Below are positions 43,865-52,293 of a stretch of 64,000 bases of DNA, in pieces; position 1 is the stretch's first letter, and each line of letters starts with the position of its first letter. Source of the DNA: Neoroseomonas oryzicola (GTDB lineage Bacteria; Pseudomonadota; Alphaproteobacteria; Acetobacterales; Acetobacteraceae); assembly GCF_012163135.1 (NCBI RefSeq), contig NZ_JAAVUP010000011.1, positions 1 through 64,000 of the forward strand, in the 5' to 3' direction. The notes below the pieces were generated by a model that saw only the letters and a program-made list of their open reading frames with translations, was not told the DNA's origin and searched no databases. The position numbers and the translations under genes were made by a program.

Positions 43865-44155
43865 TCAGGTTTCGGGTGAGGAGTCCGTGCCAGCCTCAAG
43901 TTCGGAGACCCGGTGTTCGAGCGCGGCGAGCCGGGCTTCCAGCGCCTCCGCCTGCTCGCGCGCGCGGCGGGCGACCTCCATCGCGGCGTCGAGTTCCTCG
44001 CGCTTCACGAGGTCCAGCCGGCGGACGATCGCCTCGGCCTGGGCCTTGGCCATCGCCTCGACCTCGGTCCGCACGCCCGCGAGGAGCGAGAAGGCGCCCC
44101 CGGCTACACCCGCCAGGTCGTCCATGAACTTCGCGCGGCCACCATTGCCGACCAT
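43865..44155 (-). CDS. ubiK: UbiK-like ubiquinone biosynthesis accessory factor (BMFP/DUF526)
   Basis: The 96-residue protein has the YqiC/UbiK layout: an N-terminal amphipathic part (FMDDLAGVAGGAFSLLAGVR) and a C-terminal coiled coil starting REELDAAMEVARRAREQAEA. It forms membrane-associated oligomers that support ubiquinone synthesis in E. coli. The ATG at 44155 has AAGGAG six bases upstream; an ATG at 44161 abuts that site. It is divergent from hldD. Confidence 0.82.
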   Translation of the reverse strand: MVGNGGRAKFMDDLAGVAGGAFSLLAGVRTEVEAMAKAQAEAIVRRLDLVKREELDAAMEVARRAREQAEALEARLAALEHRVSELEAGTDSSPET

Positions 44156-44253
44156 GGTCATCTCCTTCGTGCCGCTCGCCTTGCGGGGCCGTCCCACCGG
44201 GGCCTATACCGCCCGCGCCCCCCTCTCAAGGTCTGCCGGGCGGAATATCGACC

Positions 44254-45237
44254 ATGCACATCGTCACCGGCGGGGCCGGATTCATCGGGTCCAACCTCGT
44301 CGCGGCGCTCTGCGCCCGTGCGGAGGAGGTGGTGGTCGTCGACCGGCTGCGCCAGGGCCTGAAGTGGCGGAACCTCGCCAAGCATCCCATCGCGGGCATC
44401 GTGGCGCCGGACGACCTGCCCGCCTTCCTGGCGAAGAAGCCCCCGGTCAGGGCGCTGTTCCACATGGGGGCGATCAGCGCGACGACCGAGACGGACGGGG
44501 ACCTGGTCGCGGCGACCAACCTCGCCCTGCCGCAGATGCTCTGGGACTGGTGCGCGGATGCGGGGGTGCCCTTCATCTATGCCTCCTCGGCGGCGACCTA
44601 TGGCGACGGGGCACTCGGCTTCGAGGACGATCTGCGCGCCGAGGCGCTGGCGCGGCTGCGGCCGCTCAATCTCTATGGCTGGTCGAAGTTGGCCTTCGAC
44701 CGGCGGGTGGCGCAGATGCTCGCGTTGGGGCGGAAGCGGCCGCCGGGCTGGGCGGGGCTGCGCTTCTTCAACGTCTATGGGCCCAACGAGCACCACAAGG
44801 GGCGCATGGCCTCGGTGGTGCTGCACAAGTTCAACCAGATCATGAAGGGCGAGGCGGCGACGCTGTTCGCCTCGGACCGCGAGGGCATCGCGGACGGTGA
44901 GCAGAAGCGCGACTTCGTCCATGTGCGCGACTGCGTCGCGGCGATGCTGTGGCTCGAGGCGCATCCCGAGGCGTCCGGCCTGTACAACATCGGCTCGGGC
45001 CAGGCGCGCACCTTCCTCGACCTGACGCGGGCGATCTACGCCGCGCTGGGGCGCAACGCCGATATCCGCTTCGTGCCCATGCCTGACGACCTCAAGGGCA
45101 AGTACCAGTACTTCACCGAGGCGCGGATGGACCGCCTGCGCGGGGCAGGTTTCACGCAGCCGCCCACGACGCTGGAGGACGGGGTGCGTTCCTATGTGCG
45201 GGACGTGCTGATGAACGCCGAGGATCCCTTCGCCTGA
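44254..45237 (+). CDS. hldD: ADP-L-glycero-D-manno-heptose 6-epimerase
   Basis: The 327-residue enzyme produces the heptose donor for LPS inner core. It shows the NADP-binding IVTGGAGFIGSNLVAAL, HMGAISATTETDGDL, the Ser-Tyr-Lys catalytic set in YASSAATYGDG and LYGWSK, and FFNVYGPNEHHKGRMASVV, all typical of HldD rather than generic epimerases. Its TGA overlaps the lgt ATG (TGATG). It leads the operon hldD-lgt-midA-pgeF-lipoprotein. Confidence 0.94.
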   Translation: MHIVTGGAGFIGSNLVAALCARAEEVVVVDRLRQGLKWRNLAKHPIAGIVAPDDLPAFLAKKPPVRALFHMGAISATTETDGDLVAATNLALPQMLWDWCADAGVPFIYASSAATYGDGALGFEDDLRAEALARLRPLNLYGWSKLAFDRRVAQMLALGRKRPPGWAGLRFFNVYGPNEHHKGRMASVVLHKFNQIMKGEAATLFASDREGIADGEQKRDFVHVRDCVAAMLWLEAHPEASGLYNIGSGQARTFLDLTRAIYAALGRNADIRFVPMPDDLKGKYQYFTEARMDRLRGAGFTQPPTTLEDGVRSYVRDVLMNAEDPFA

Positions 45238-46040
45238 TGTTCTTCGCCATTCCCTTCCCCGCCATCGACCCGACGCTGATCGAGATCGGGCCCTTCGCCA
45301 TCCGCTGGTATGCGCTGGCCTACATCGCCGGCATCATCCTCGGCTGGCGGGTCGCCCGGGTGCTGGTCCAGCGCACGCCGAAGGTCGCGACGCCCGAGCA
45401 GGTGGACGACTACGTCACCTGGGCGACGCTCGGCATCATCCTCGGCGGGCGGCTCGGCTACGTCCTGTTCTACCGGCCGGGCTACTACGTCACGGCGCCG
45501 TGGGAGGCCCTCGCGCTGTGGCATGGCGGGATGTCCTTCCATGGCGGGGCGCTCGGCGTGATCGTCGCGACCTGGCTGTTCGCCCGGCGCAACGCGATCG
45601 ACTGGGTGGCCTTCGCCGACCGCATCGTCTGCGTGGTGCCGATCGGGCTGTTCTTCGGGCGGCTGGCCAATTTCATCAATGGCGAGCTCTGGGGCCGCGT
45701 GACGGACGTGCCCTGGGGGATGGTCTTCCCCAATGGCGGGCCGGACCCGCGGCATCCCTCGCAGCTCTACCAGGCCTTCCTCGAGGGCATCGTGCTGTTC
45801 AGCGTGCTGATGTGGCTCGCGCGCAGCGAATGGGTGCGGGCGCGGCCGGGCATCCTGTCGGGCAGCTTCCTCGCGGGCTACGGCATGGCCCGCATCACCG
45901 GCGAGTTCTTCCGCCAGCCGGACGCGCATCTCGGCTTCCTGTTTGCGGGCGCGACCATGGGGCAGTTGCTGTCGCTGCCGATGATCCTGATCGGCGCCTG
46001 GCTGATCCTCCGCGGCCGGGCGCGGCATGTCGAAGGCTGA
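45237..46040 (+). CDS. lgt: Prolipoprotein diacylglyceryl transferase
   Basis: The 267-residue inner-membrane enzyme adds diacylglycerol to the lipobox Cys of prolipoproteins. It has about seven membrane helices, the HGGMSFHGGALGV motif with the essential His, the Lgt signature GRLANFINGELWGRVTDVPW and PRHPSQLYQAFLEG. It ends 14 bases inside the next gene. Confidence 0.97.
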   Translation: MFFAIPFPAIDPTLIEIGPFAIRWYALAYIAGIILGWRVARVLVQRTPKVATPEQVDDYVTWATLGIILGGRLGYVLFYRPGYYVTAPWEALALWHGGMSFHGGALGVIVATWLFARRNAIDWVAFADRIVCVVPIGLFFGRLANFINGELWGRVTDVPWGMVFPNGGPDPRHPSQLYQAFLEGIVLFSVLMWLARSEWVRARPGILSGSFLAGYGMARITGEFFRQPDAHLGFLFAGATMGQLLSLPMILIGAWLILRGRARHVEG

Positions 46041-47043
46041 CGCGGCGTCCGAGCGCCTCGATCGTTTCCTGAGCCGGGCGGCCGCCGCCTACTACGCCGC
46101 GCGGGAGCCCTTCGGCGCCGGGGGCGACTTCACCACGGCGCCCGAGATCACCCAGGCCTTCGGGGAATGCCTCGGCCTCTGGGCGGCCATCGCCTGGGAG
46201 GCGATGGGGCGGCCCGATCCGGTGCTGCTGGTGGAACTCGGTCCTGGGCGCGGCACGCTGATGGCCGATGCGCTGCGCGCGGTGGGCGAGATGGTGCCGC
46301 CCTTCCGCGCCGCGGCCCGGGTCCATCTGGTCGAGACCTCGCCCCGGCTGCGTGCTGTCCAGGCCGAACGGCTGGGCGGGACGGTCGCCGCCTGGCATGA
46401 CGACATCGCCGCGCTGCCGCCGGGCCTGGCGATCGTCATCGCCAACGAATTCCTCGACGCCCTGCCGATCCGCCAGTTCGTCCGCCGCGGCGGGGCCTGG
46501 CTGGAACGCTTCGTTGCGGCCGGCGCCTTCGTCGAAGGGCCCGCCGATGCCGCGCCGGCCCTGCCCGAGGATGCGCCCGAGGGCGCGGTCCAGGAGGTCT
46601 GCGAACCCGCGCGCGCGCTCGGCGCCGCGCTTGGCGCGCGGATCGCGGCGCAGGGTGGGGCGGCGCTGTTCCTCGACTACGGGCCGGCCGAGAGCGGCTT
46701 CGGCGACAGCCTCCAGGCCATGGCGCGCCATGGCGCCGCCGACCCGCTGGGCGAGCCCGGTTCCGCCGACGTCACGGCCCATGTCGACTTCGCGGCCTTC
46801 GCGGCGGCGGCCCGTACGGCGGGGGCGCAGGTGCAGGGGCCGCTGCCGCAGGGGGTCTTCCTCGGGCGGCTCGGGCTGTTCAGCCGGGCGGCGATGCTCG
46901 CGCGGATGGACCCCAAGCGTGCGACGCACCATCTTGCGGCGGCGCAGCGGTTGGCCGCGCCCGAGCATATGGGGCGGCTGTTCAAGGCGATCTGCCTCTG
47001 CCACGCCGGCCTGCCGACGCTGCCGGGATTCGAGGAGGGCTGA
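46027..47043 (+). CDS. MidA/NDUFAF7-family SAM-dependent methyltransferase
   Basis: The 338-residue protein belongs to the DUF185/MidA family; the mitochondrial member NDUFAF7 methylates an Arg of complex I. Visible are YYAAREPFGAGGDFTTAPEI at the N terminus, the SAM motif LLVELGPGRGTLMAD, VHLVETSPRLRAVQ and IANEFLDALPIRQF. The start overlaps lgt by 14 bases and the stop overlaps pgeF (TGATG), so it is part of the same operon. This lgt-midA-pgeF order is common in alphaproteobacteria. Confidence 0.92.
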   Translation: MSKADAASERLDRFLSRAAAAYYAAREPFGAGGDFTTAPEITQAFGECLGLWAAIAWEAMGRPDPVLLVELGPGRGTLMADALRAVGEMVPPFRAAARVHLVETSPRLRAVQAERLGGTVAAWHDDIAALPPGLAIVIANEFLDALPIRQFVRRGGAWLERFVAAGAFVEGPADAAPALPEDAPEGAVQEVCEPARALGAALGARIAAQGGAALFLDYGPAESGFGDSLQAMARHGAADPLGEPGSADVTAHVDFAAFAAAARTAGAQVQGPLPQGVFLGRLGLFSRAAMLARMDPKRATHHLAAAQRLAAPEHMGRLFKAICLCHAGLPTLPGFEEG

Positions 47044-47816
47044 TGGCCCAGTTCGTCACCGCCGAGAGCCTCGCCGCCCAGTCCGGCCTGGCCCATGCCT
47101 TCTTCACCCGCCGGGGCGGTGTCTCCGCCGGGCCCTTCGCGGCGCTGAACTGCTCGCTTTCGGGCAAGGACGACCCCGACGCGGTACGGGAGAACCGGCG
47201 CCGCGCCGCCGATGCGCTGGGTGTCGCGGGCGGTTCGCTCGCCGCGCTGACCCAGGTGCACGGCCCGGACGTGGCGGTGGTCGAGACGCCCTGGCCGGAC
47301 CACGACCGCCCGAAGGCGGATGCCATGGTCACGCGGCGGCCGGGGGTGGCGCTCGGCATCGTCACCGCCGATTGCGCGCCGGTGCTCTTCGCCGATCCCG
47401 CCGCGGGGGTGATCGGCGCGGCCCATGCCGGCTGGCGCGGCGCGGTGGGCGGCGTGCTCGAGGCGACGATCGCGGCGATGCTCGCCCTCGGCGCTCGGCG
47501 GGAGGCGATCGTCACCGCGGTCGGGCCCTGCATCCGCCAGCCTTCCTACGAGGTCGCGGCGGACCTGCGCGACGCGGTGCTGGCGCATGACCCCGCCCAT
47601 GCCCGCTTCTTCGCCGACGGACGGCGGGAGGGGCGGTGGCAGTTCGACCTCGCGGGCTATTGCGCCGCGCGGCTCGCGGCGGCGGGCGTCGGGGTCGAGG
47701 TCACGCCGCACGACACGCTGGCGCTGGAAGGGGACTTCTTCAGCCATCGGCGGAACACCCTCGCGGGCGGCGGGCCGATCGGGCACCAGCTCTCGGCCAT
47801 CGCGCTCGCGCCGTGA
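47043..47816 (+). CDS. pgeF: Peptidoglycan editing factor PgeF (multicopper polyphenol oxidase family)
   Basis: The 257-residue protein has the His/Cys metal set of the family: LTQVHGPDVAVV, VTADCAPVLFAD, AAHAGWRGAVGG and AVGPCIRQPSYEV. PgeF homologues remove Ser-containing errors from peptidoglycan precursors; older annotation called them laccase-like. It is translationally coupled to midA. Confidence 0.94.
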   Translation: MAQFVTAESLAAQSGLAHAFFTRRGGVSAGPFAALNCSLSGKDDPDAVRENRRRAADALGVAGGSLAALTQVHGPDVAVVETPWPDHDRPKADAMVTRRPGVALGIVTADCAPVLFADPAAGVIGAAHAGWRGAVGGVLEATIAAMLALGARREAIVTAVGPCIRQPSYEVAADLRDAVLAHDPAHARFFADGRREGRWQFDLAGYCAARLAAAGVGVEVTPHDTLALEGDFFSHRRNTLAGGGPIGHQLSAIALAP

Positions 47817-47858
47817 GCACCCCTGGTCAATCCAGTGTCCTCCGCCAATAAGGACGCC

Positions 47859-47930
47859 ATGCCCTACATCCTGATGTTCGGAGCGCTGATGCTGCTCACC
47901 ATGCTGGTGTCCTGCTTTGCGCTGGTCTGA
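47859..47930 (+). CDS. Possible 23-residue membrane peptide
   Basis: AAGGA is followed at a proper distance by an ATG and 23 codons (MPYILMFGALMLLTMLVSCF and three more residues). The product is one hydrophobic helix. The reading frame ends 14 bases inside the following lipoprotein gene, which begins with TTG. It could be a real small membrane protein or a leader that couples translation. Size makes the call uncertain. Confidence 0.4.
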   Translation: MPYILMFGALMLLTMLVSCFALV

Positions 47931-48909
47931 TCCCATCCGCGCCGCGCTGGCCGCGTTCGCGCTGGTCGCCCTTGCCGCCTGCGGCGACCTGCCGCAGCCC
48001 TTCCGCGGCAATCCGGGCGGGCAGGCCGGGCTGCTCGCCGCGCCGCCGGCCTATCGGCTCGCCATCCCCCGGCCCGCCGGCGCCATGCTGACCGATCGGC
48101 AGGCCGACGGCTTCGCCGAGGCGCTGTCCACCGCCCTGCTGGCCAACGAGGTCCCGGCCTCGGCGACCGATCCGCTGCCGCTCGACTGGCGGCTGACGGT
48201 GGAAGCGCGGCTCGATGGCACTGCCGTGGTGCCGCGCTACACCCTGACCGACCCGGACGGGCAGCGGCAGGGCAGCGCCGAGGGCGCGCGGGTGTCGTCG
48301 CGCGAATGGTCGGCGCCGAGTGCCGATGTCCTCACTCGCGTCGCGCGCGACGCGGCGCCGCGCGTGGCCGACCTGCTGCTGCGCGCCGAGGCGGCGCGGA
48401 AGGGCATGGACCCGGCGGCGCTCGCCGTGGCCGGCCCGCCGCGCATCTATGTCCCGATGGTCCGCGGCGCGCCGGGCGACGGCAACATGGCGCTGACGGC
48501 CCGGCTGCGCGAGGCGCTGAACCAGCAGGGCCTGGTCGTGCAGGAGACCACCCAGGGCGCCCGCTTCGCGGTGACCGGCCAGGTCGACGTCGTGAACCAG
48601 CCGGCCACGCGCACCCAGCGGATCGAGATCCTGTGGACCGTGTCGCGCCAGGATGGCGAGGACCTCGGCCGCGTGCTGCAGCTGAACGAGGTGCCGCAGG
48701 GGGTGCTGGAACGCTTCTGGGGCGACGTCGCCTTCGCCGCGGCGAACGAGGCGGCGGGCGGCGTCAGGACGGTGATCTCCAACGCGGGGGGCTTCCCCAC
48801 CCAGCCCGGCGCGGCACCGCGGCCGGCGGGCCCGCAGGCCGGCCAGGGGCTCGCCATGCCGCAGAACCCCGGCGCGCTTCCGGCGCCGCAGGCGCAGGCG
48901 GCCGAATAG
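47917..48909 (+). CDS. Predicted lipoprotein
   Basis: The 330-residue protein has a signal peptide with lipobox ALAAC (Cys about residue 22). A mature domain repeats the theme of LTVEARLDG / FAVTGQVDVVNQ beta-strands and has PPRIYVPMVRGAPGDGNMAL in the middle; the tail is Pro/Ala/Gln-rich. I do not recognise a named family. The only fitting start is TTG at 47917, without its own ribosome site but overlapping the short hydrophobic reading frame upstream, so coupled translation is likely. It closes the hldD-lgt operon; its lipid anchor would be added by the lgt product encoded three genes upstream. Confidence 0.78.
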   Translation: MRWSDPIRAALAAFALVALAACGDLPQPFRGNPGGQAGLLAAPPAYRLAIPRPAGAMLTDRQADGFAEALSTALLANEVPASATDPLPLDWRLTVEARLDGTAVVPRYTLTDPDGQRQGSAEGARVSSREWSAPSADVLTRVARDAAPRVADLLLRAEAARKGMDPAALAVAGPPRIYVPMVRGAPGDGNMALTARLREALNQQGLVVQETTQGARFAVTGQVDVVNQPATRTQRIEILWTVSRQDGEDLGRVLQLNEVPQGVLERFWGDVAFAAANEAAGGVRTVISNAGGFPTQPGAAPRPAGPQAGQGLAMPQNPGALPAPQAQAAE

Positions 48910-48916
48910 GGCCGGC

Positions 48917-48944
48917 CCCGGCCAGGTCGCGCCGCCTGGCCGGG
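48917..48944. terminator. Terminator-like hairpin after the hldD-lgt operon
   Basis: CCCGGCCAGG pairs perfectly with CCTGGCCGGG around an eight-base loop, starting eight bases after the lipoprotein stop. No T-tract follows, so it may stabilise the 3' end rather than terminate on its own. Confidence 0.5.
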
Positions 48945-48973
48945 CAAGGTTGCCTGCACCGGCGAAGTCCGCG

Positions 48974-49007
48974 GAGGGCCCGGCGCGCGGGCGCCGCTCG
49001 GGCCCTC
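48974..49007. terminator. Hairpin at the 3' end of the GNAT gene
   Basis: GAGGGCCC pairs with GGGCCCTC, with additional GC-rich pairing inside; the right arm reaches the stop codon of the minus-strand GNAT gene. It lacks a T-tract. Confidence 0.35.
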
Positions 49008-49779
49008 AGCCGAACTTCAGCGAGGGCACGGCATCCGCGGCGCGGACCAGGTAGCGGTAACGATAGGCCTCGGTCATGCCGAGGCCGGTGTTCAGCGCGA
49101 TCGAGGCGATGTTCGCCTTGGCCACCTGGCAGAACATCCATTCGGCGCCGAGACCCGCGGCCCAATGCGCGGCGGCGCGCACCGCGCGGGCAGCGAGGCC
49201 CTTGCGCCGATGCTCGGGACGCACGGCGAGGTCGAAGAAGCCCGCGATCGGACCGGCGGCGACGGCCGAGATCACGGCGGCCGGCTGCCCGGCCTCGCGC
49301 AGCGTGATCCAGGCGCCGGGGACCATCAGCAGCGCCGGGGTGCCTTCCTTCTCGCGGCGGCGTGCGGGGCTCTGGTGCTCGGCGGTCGCGGTGACCGCCA
49401 TCCAGTCCGCGTCGGGTTCTGGATGCGCCTGCGCGGCGAGGTCGGGGGCGGCGAGCGTGGCGATCGGGGCGAGCAGGATGACCGTCTCGTCCTTCTCGAC
49501 ATAGCCCCGCGCGGCGAGCGCCTCCGCGAGGCCCGGCGGGTCTAGCGGTGTGGAGCGGAAGCGCGGCGGCACGCCGAGGGCGGCGTAGAATCCCTCGATC
49601 CGCGCGATGCGGGCTGCGAGGTCCGGATCGGGCGACGGGTCGAGGCTGGACGCCGCATTGGCGCGGCCCGTGCCGCCGGCATAGGCGCGCACGACGAAGG
49701 GCCCGTCGAAGGCGATGCGGGGTGCGGGAACGGTGCTGAGCGTCGCGCGTTCGAGCGCGAGGATATCCGGAGGCGTCAC
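49006..49779 (-). CDS. GNAT family N-acetyltransferase
   Basis: The 257-residue protein has a C-terminal GNAT domain with the acetyl-CoA loop AVRPEHRRKGLAARAVRAAA and the following IALNTGLGMTEAYRYRYLVR. The N-terminal half is a second, degenerate GNAT-like lobe. A GTG start overlaps the stop of the Bug receptor gene (GTGA). Substrate unknown. Confidence 0.85.
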   Translation of the reverse strand: MTPPDILALERATLSTVPAPRIAFDGPFVVRAYAGGTGRANAASSLDPSPDPDLAARIARIEGFYAALGVPPRFRSTPLDPPGLAEALAARGYVEKDETVILLAPIATLAAPDLAAQAHPEPDADWMAVTATAEHQSPARRREKEGTPALLMVPGAWITLREAGQPAAVISAVAAGPIAGFFDLAVRPEHRRKGLAARAVRAAAHWAAGLGAEWMFCQVAKANIASIALNTGLGMTEAYRYRYLVRAADAVPSLKFG

Positions 49780-50750
49780 GGCTGCAGGCCGAGACGGCCG
49801 ATGAGCATTTCCTCGATGCGGGCGGACTGGGCGAGGAAGGCCCCGTAGCTGGGGCCGTCGCGGTAGTCTTCGGTCATGTCGTTCCTGGACAGCACGTCGT
49901 GGAAGGCCTGGTCCTGCATCGCGGCGCGGAAGGCGTCGTGCAGGCTGGCGGTGATCTCGGCCGGGAGGGCTGCGGGGCCGACGATGCCGAAGGGCGCGGT
50001 GACGGTGAGGCGGTAGCCGAGCTCGCGCAGCGTCGGCGCCTCGGGCCAGCGGGGCAGGCGCTCGGCGGACCAGACGTTGAGCCAGACGGCATCCCCGTCG
50101 GTCACCGCGCTGCCGATGCTGACCGGCCCGGCCATGACGTCGACATCGCCGGCGACCAGGGCCCGGACGCCGAGGGCTGCGCCCCGGAAGGGGACGTGCA
50201 CGACCTGCACACGTTCGCGCAGCAGCAGCCGCGCCATGGTCAGGTGGCCGTTCGAGTTCACCCCGGCGCTGCCATAGGAGAGCACGCCGGGTTTCTCCCG
50301 CGCCTCGGCGATGAAGCCGCGCCAGCCCTCGGGGAAGCGATCCTTCTTGGCGATGGACCCGAAGGCGCCGCCCGCCACGCCGAGGATGGGCGTGAGATCG
50401 CCCGGGAAGTCGAGCGGCAGGTGGTCGAGCAGCGCGATGCGGATCGCGGCGGCCGGCAGCTGCGCGATGACCAGACCGTCCGGCGTCGCCGAGGCGAGGC
50501 CGGCGATCATCCGCACGCCGGGACGGCCGGGCTTGTTGTAGACCTCGATCGGCTGGCCGAGGCGGCGGGCGGCGCAGTCGGCCAGCACGCGCATCACCTC
50601 GTCATTGGTGCCGCCGGGGGCGAAGGGGACGATGACGCGCACCGGCCCGGGTGGCGTCCAGGCGCGGGCGGGCCTGGCAAGCGCCGGCAGGGCGAGCGCG
50701 CCCAGAAGCAGGCCGCGCCGTCCGGCAGCGCCCGTTCCGATCATCCGCAT
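49776..50750 (-). CDS. Bug family tripartite tricarboxylate transporter substrate-binding protein
   Basis: The 324-residue periplasmic receptor has a signal peptide (RRGLLLGALALPALARPARA) and the Bug fold motifs RVIVPFAPGGTNDEVMRVL, EVYNKPGRPGVRMIAG, SYGSAGVNSNGHLTMARLL and VVHVPFRGAALGVRAL. No TctA/TctB membrane genes are adjacent, which is usual for the large orphan Bug sets of some beta- and alphaproteobacteria. ATG 50750 or 50744 are both possible starts; the second has GGG at a better distance. Confidence 0.9.
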   Translation of the reverse strand: MRMIGTGAAGRRGLLLGALALPALARPARAWTPPGPVRVIVPFAPGGTNDEVMRVLADCAARRLGQPIEVYNKPGRPGVRMIAGLASATPDGLVIAQLPAAAIRIALLDHLPLDFPGDLTPILGVAGGAFGSIAKKDRFPEGWRGFIAEAREKPGVLSYGSAGVNSNGHLTMARLLLRERVQVVHVPFRGAALGVRALVAGDVDVMAGPVSIGSAVTDGDAVWLNVWSAERLPRWPEAPTLRELGYRLTVTAPFGIVGPAALPAEITASLHDAFRAAMQDQAFHDVLSRNDMTEDYRDGPSYGAFLAQSARIEEMLIGRLGLQP

Positions 50751-50868
50751 ACCCTGGATCCCGTCGCGCATGCTGCGGGGGCCATCCGTTGCAATCCGTT
50801 GCGCGCCTGAAAAACGGTCGTCACCCGGCGCTGCTGAGGTGATCGCACGAGATCGCGAGGGACGGAAG

Positions 50869-51264
50869 ATGGCAGCACGATTCACCGGCACGGCGGCGCT
50901 CGCCGCTTTGGCCCTGGCCTGGATCCTGACCGCCCAGCCTGCTGCGGCGCAGCAAGGCGCGGCGCCGGCGGGCGAGGTACAGGACCAGCAGCGGCGGGGC
51001 GCCCTGCGGGCCCAGTTCCGCGGCCATGTCGCCGCCGCCGATGCGGCGCTCGCGGCCGGGCGTCCGGCCGAGGCGCGCGAGCGGATCGGCCGCGCCGAGA
51101 CCATGCTGGCGAACCTCCGCCGTCCCGGGCGGGAGCGCGCGGGCCGGGCGACGCAGGCGCTCGAGACGGCGCGCGTCGCCCTGGACCGCGGGTCCTACGA
51201 GGAGGCCCGCGCCGCGCTCCAGCCGCTGCTGGCGCGCCAGGCGCCGGCCTCCCGCAAGGCCTGA
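50869..51264 (+). CDS. Small exported hypothetical protein
   Basis: The 131-residue protein has a signal peptide (AALAALALAWILTAQPAAAQ, cleavage near AAAQ). The mature part is an Ala/Arg-rich helical hairpin, with AAADAALAAGRPAEARERIG and ALETARVALDRGSYEEARAA resembling TPR-like helix pairs. GAGGGA lies upstream of the ATG. It shares this helix theme with the protein encoded at 52292-52687. No function known to me. Confidence 0.7.
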   Translation: MAARFTGTAALAALALAWILTAQPAAAQQGAAPAGEVQDQQRRGALRAQFRGHVAAADAALAAGRPAEARERIGRAETMLANLRRPGRERAGRATQALETARVALDRGSYEEARAALQPLLARQAPASRKA

Positions 51265-51268
51265 CCGG

Positions 51269-51541
51269 CTACCAGCGGCGGCCATAGCCCCAGGCCTGGT
51301 CGCCGCGGTGCCACGCTGGCGGGGCCGGGCGGTGCCAGCTCTCGCGCCAGGCGGGGGCCGGGCGGTAGGGGCGGTAGCCATAGGCGTAGCCGCGGCCATA
51401 GCCGTAGTGGTGGCCGTGCTGCCAGGCGGGCGCGGGGCGCCAGCCCTGCACGGGCGGCGGGCGGTGATAGTCCCAGGCGAGAGCCGGGGTGGCGGCGAGG
51501 GTGCCGAGGACCAGGGCGAGGATGGGAAGCGAACGGCGCAT
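51269..51541 (-). CDS. Small exported Tyr/His/Trp-rich protein
   Basis: The 90-residue protein has a signal peptide (MRRSLPILALVLGTLAATPA, cleavage after ALA) and a mature chain of about 68 residues dominated by His, Tyr, Gly, Arg, Pro and Trp, such as HGHHYGYGRGYAYGYRPYRP. AAGGAG precedes the ATG. Low-complexity His/Tyr-rich periplasmic proteins of this kind are common in the group; metal binding or a structural role is only possible. Confidence 0.7.
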   Translation of the reverse strand: MRRSLPILALVLGTLAATPALAWDYHRPPPVQGWRPAPAWQHGHHYGYGRGYAYGYRPYRPAPAWRESWHRPAPPAWHRGDQAWGYGRRW

Positions 51542-51738
51542 GGCGGTATCTCCTTCCAGCGAGGACAGGAGACGCCCGGCGCAAGGCGGCGCGGCGGCGC
51601 GCGCATGGCGGGATGGCGGCGGCGCGTGACGGACGGTGACGGAGGCCCGGGACCGTTCGGCGGATCTGGCGCCGGCCGGCAGCCACGCGCGGCCCGGGAC
51701 GCGCGTGGCCGGTGGCGCGCCGGCGCCGCGTCGACCGG

Positions 51739-52293
51739 TCAGACGTCGTCCGCGAGGCGCGCGAGCGCGGCGCGGTAGGTTTCGTCGAACAGCGCGTCGA
51801 GGGCGGGGTTCACGCCCTTGCAGCCCGCCGCGACCCGGCCCGCCCAGCCAACGTACTCCGTGCGCCGCGCGTGGTTCCAATTGGCCGGCGGGCTGTCGGC
51901 GATCGCCCGGAGGTTCGAGATCTTGTCGGCGAGCTTCAGTTGCTTCGCCGCATCCGACTTCTTGGGCGCGAGGGAGACCTGCAGCGCCTTGCGCGTCTCC
52001 TTGGGCAGGGTCTTGTCGTCGGTCGCCTCGGCGACGAGGTTCGCGACCGTCTCGCCGAAGGCGGCGACGAGGTCGGCGTGGGTCGCGTCGGTGTCCTCGA
52101 CCGTGTCGTGCAGCAGGCCGGCGAGGATGGCGTCCTCGGGCGCGCCGGCCTCGGCGAGGATGGCGGCGACCTCGATCACGTGGTTCACGTAGGGTTCGGC
52201 GGCGGCACCCTTGCGCGCCTGGCCGGCATGGGCGCGGGCGGCGAAGAGCGTGGCCTGGAGGATGCGGGCGGCGGAGGTCTCGGCGGGCGGCAT
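51739..52293 (-). CDS. HD domain protein, alarmone hydrolase-like (MESH1/RelA HD type)
   Basis: The 184-residue protein is a single HD domain of the RelA/SpoT hydrolase type: FAARAHAGQARKGAAAEPYV, VNHVIEVAAILAEAG and the metal-binding LAGLLHDTVEDTDAT. It lacks synthetase, TGS and ACT domains, so it corresponds to small alarmone hydrolases such as MESH1, which remove pyrophosphate from ppGpp (or phosphate from NADPH in animals). AAGGA lies before the ATG at 52293. That ATG overlaps, on the other strand, the possible start of the next gene within a single CATG. Confidence 0.85.
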   Translation of the reverse strand: MPPAETSAARILQATLFAARAHAGQARKGAAAEPYVNHVIEVAAILAEAGAPEDAILAGLLHDTVEDTDATHADLVAAFGETVANLVAEATDDKTLPKETRKALQVSLAPKKSDAAKQLKLADKISNLRAIADSPPANWNHARRTEYVGWAGRVAAGCKGVNPALDALFDETYRAALARLADDV

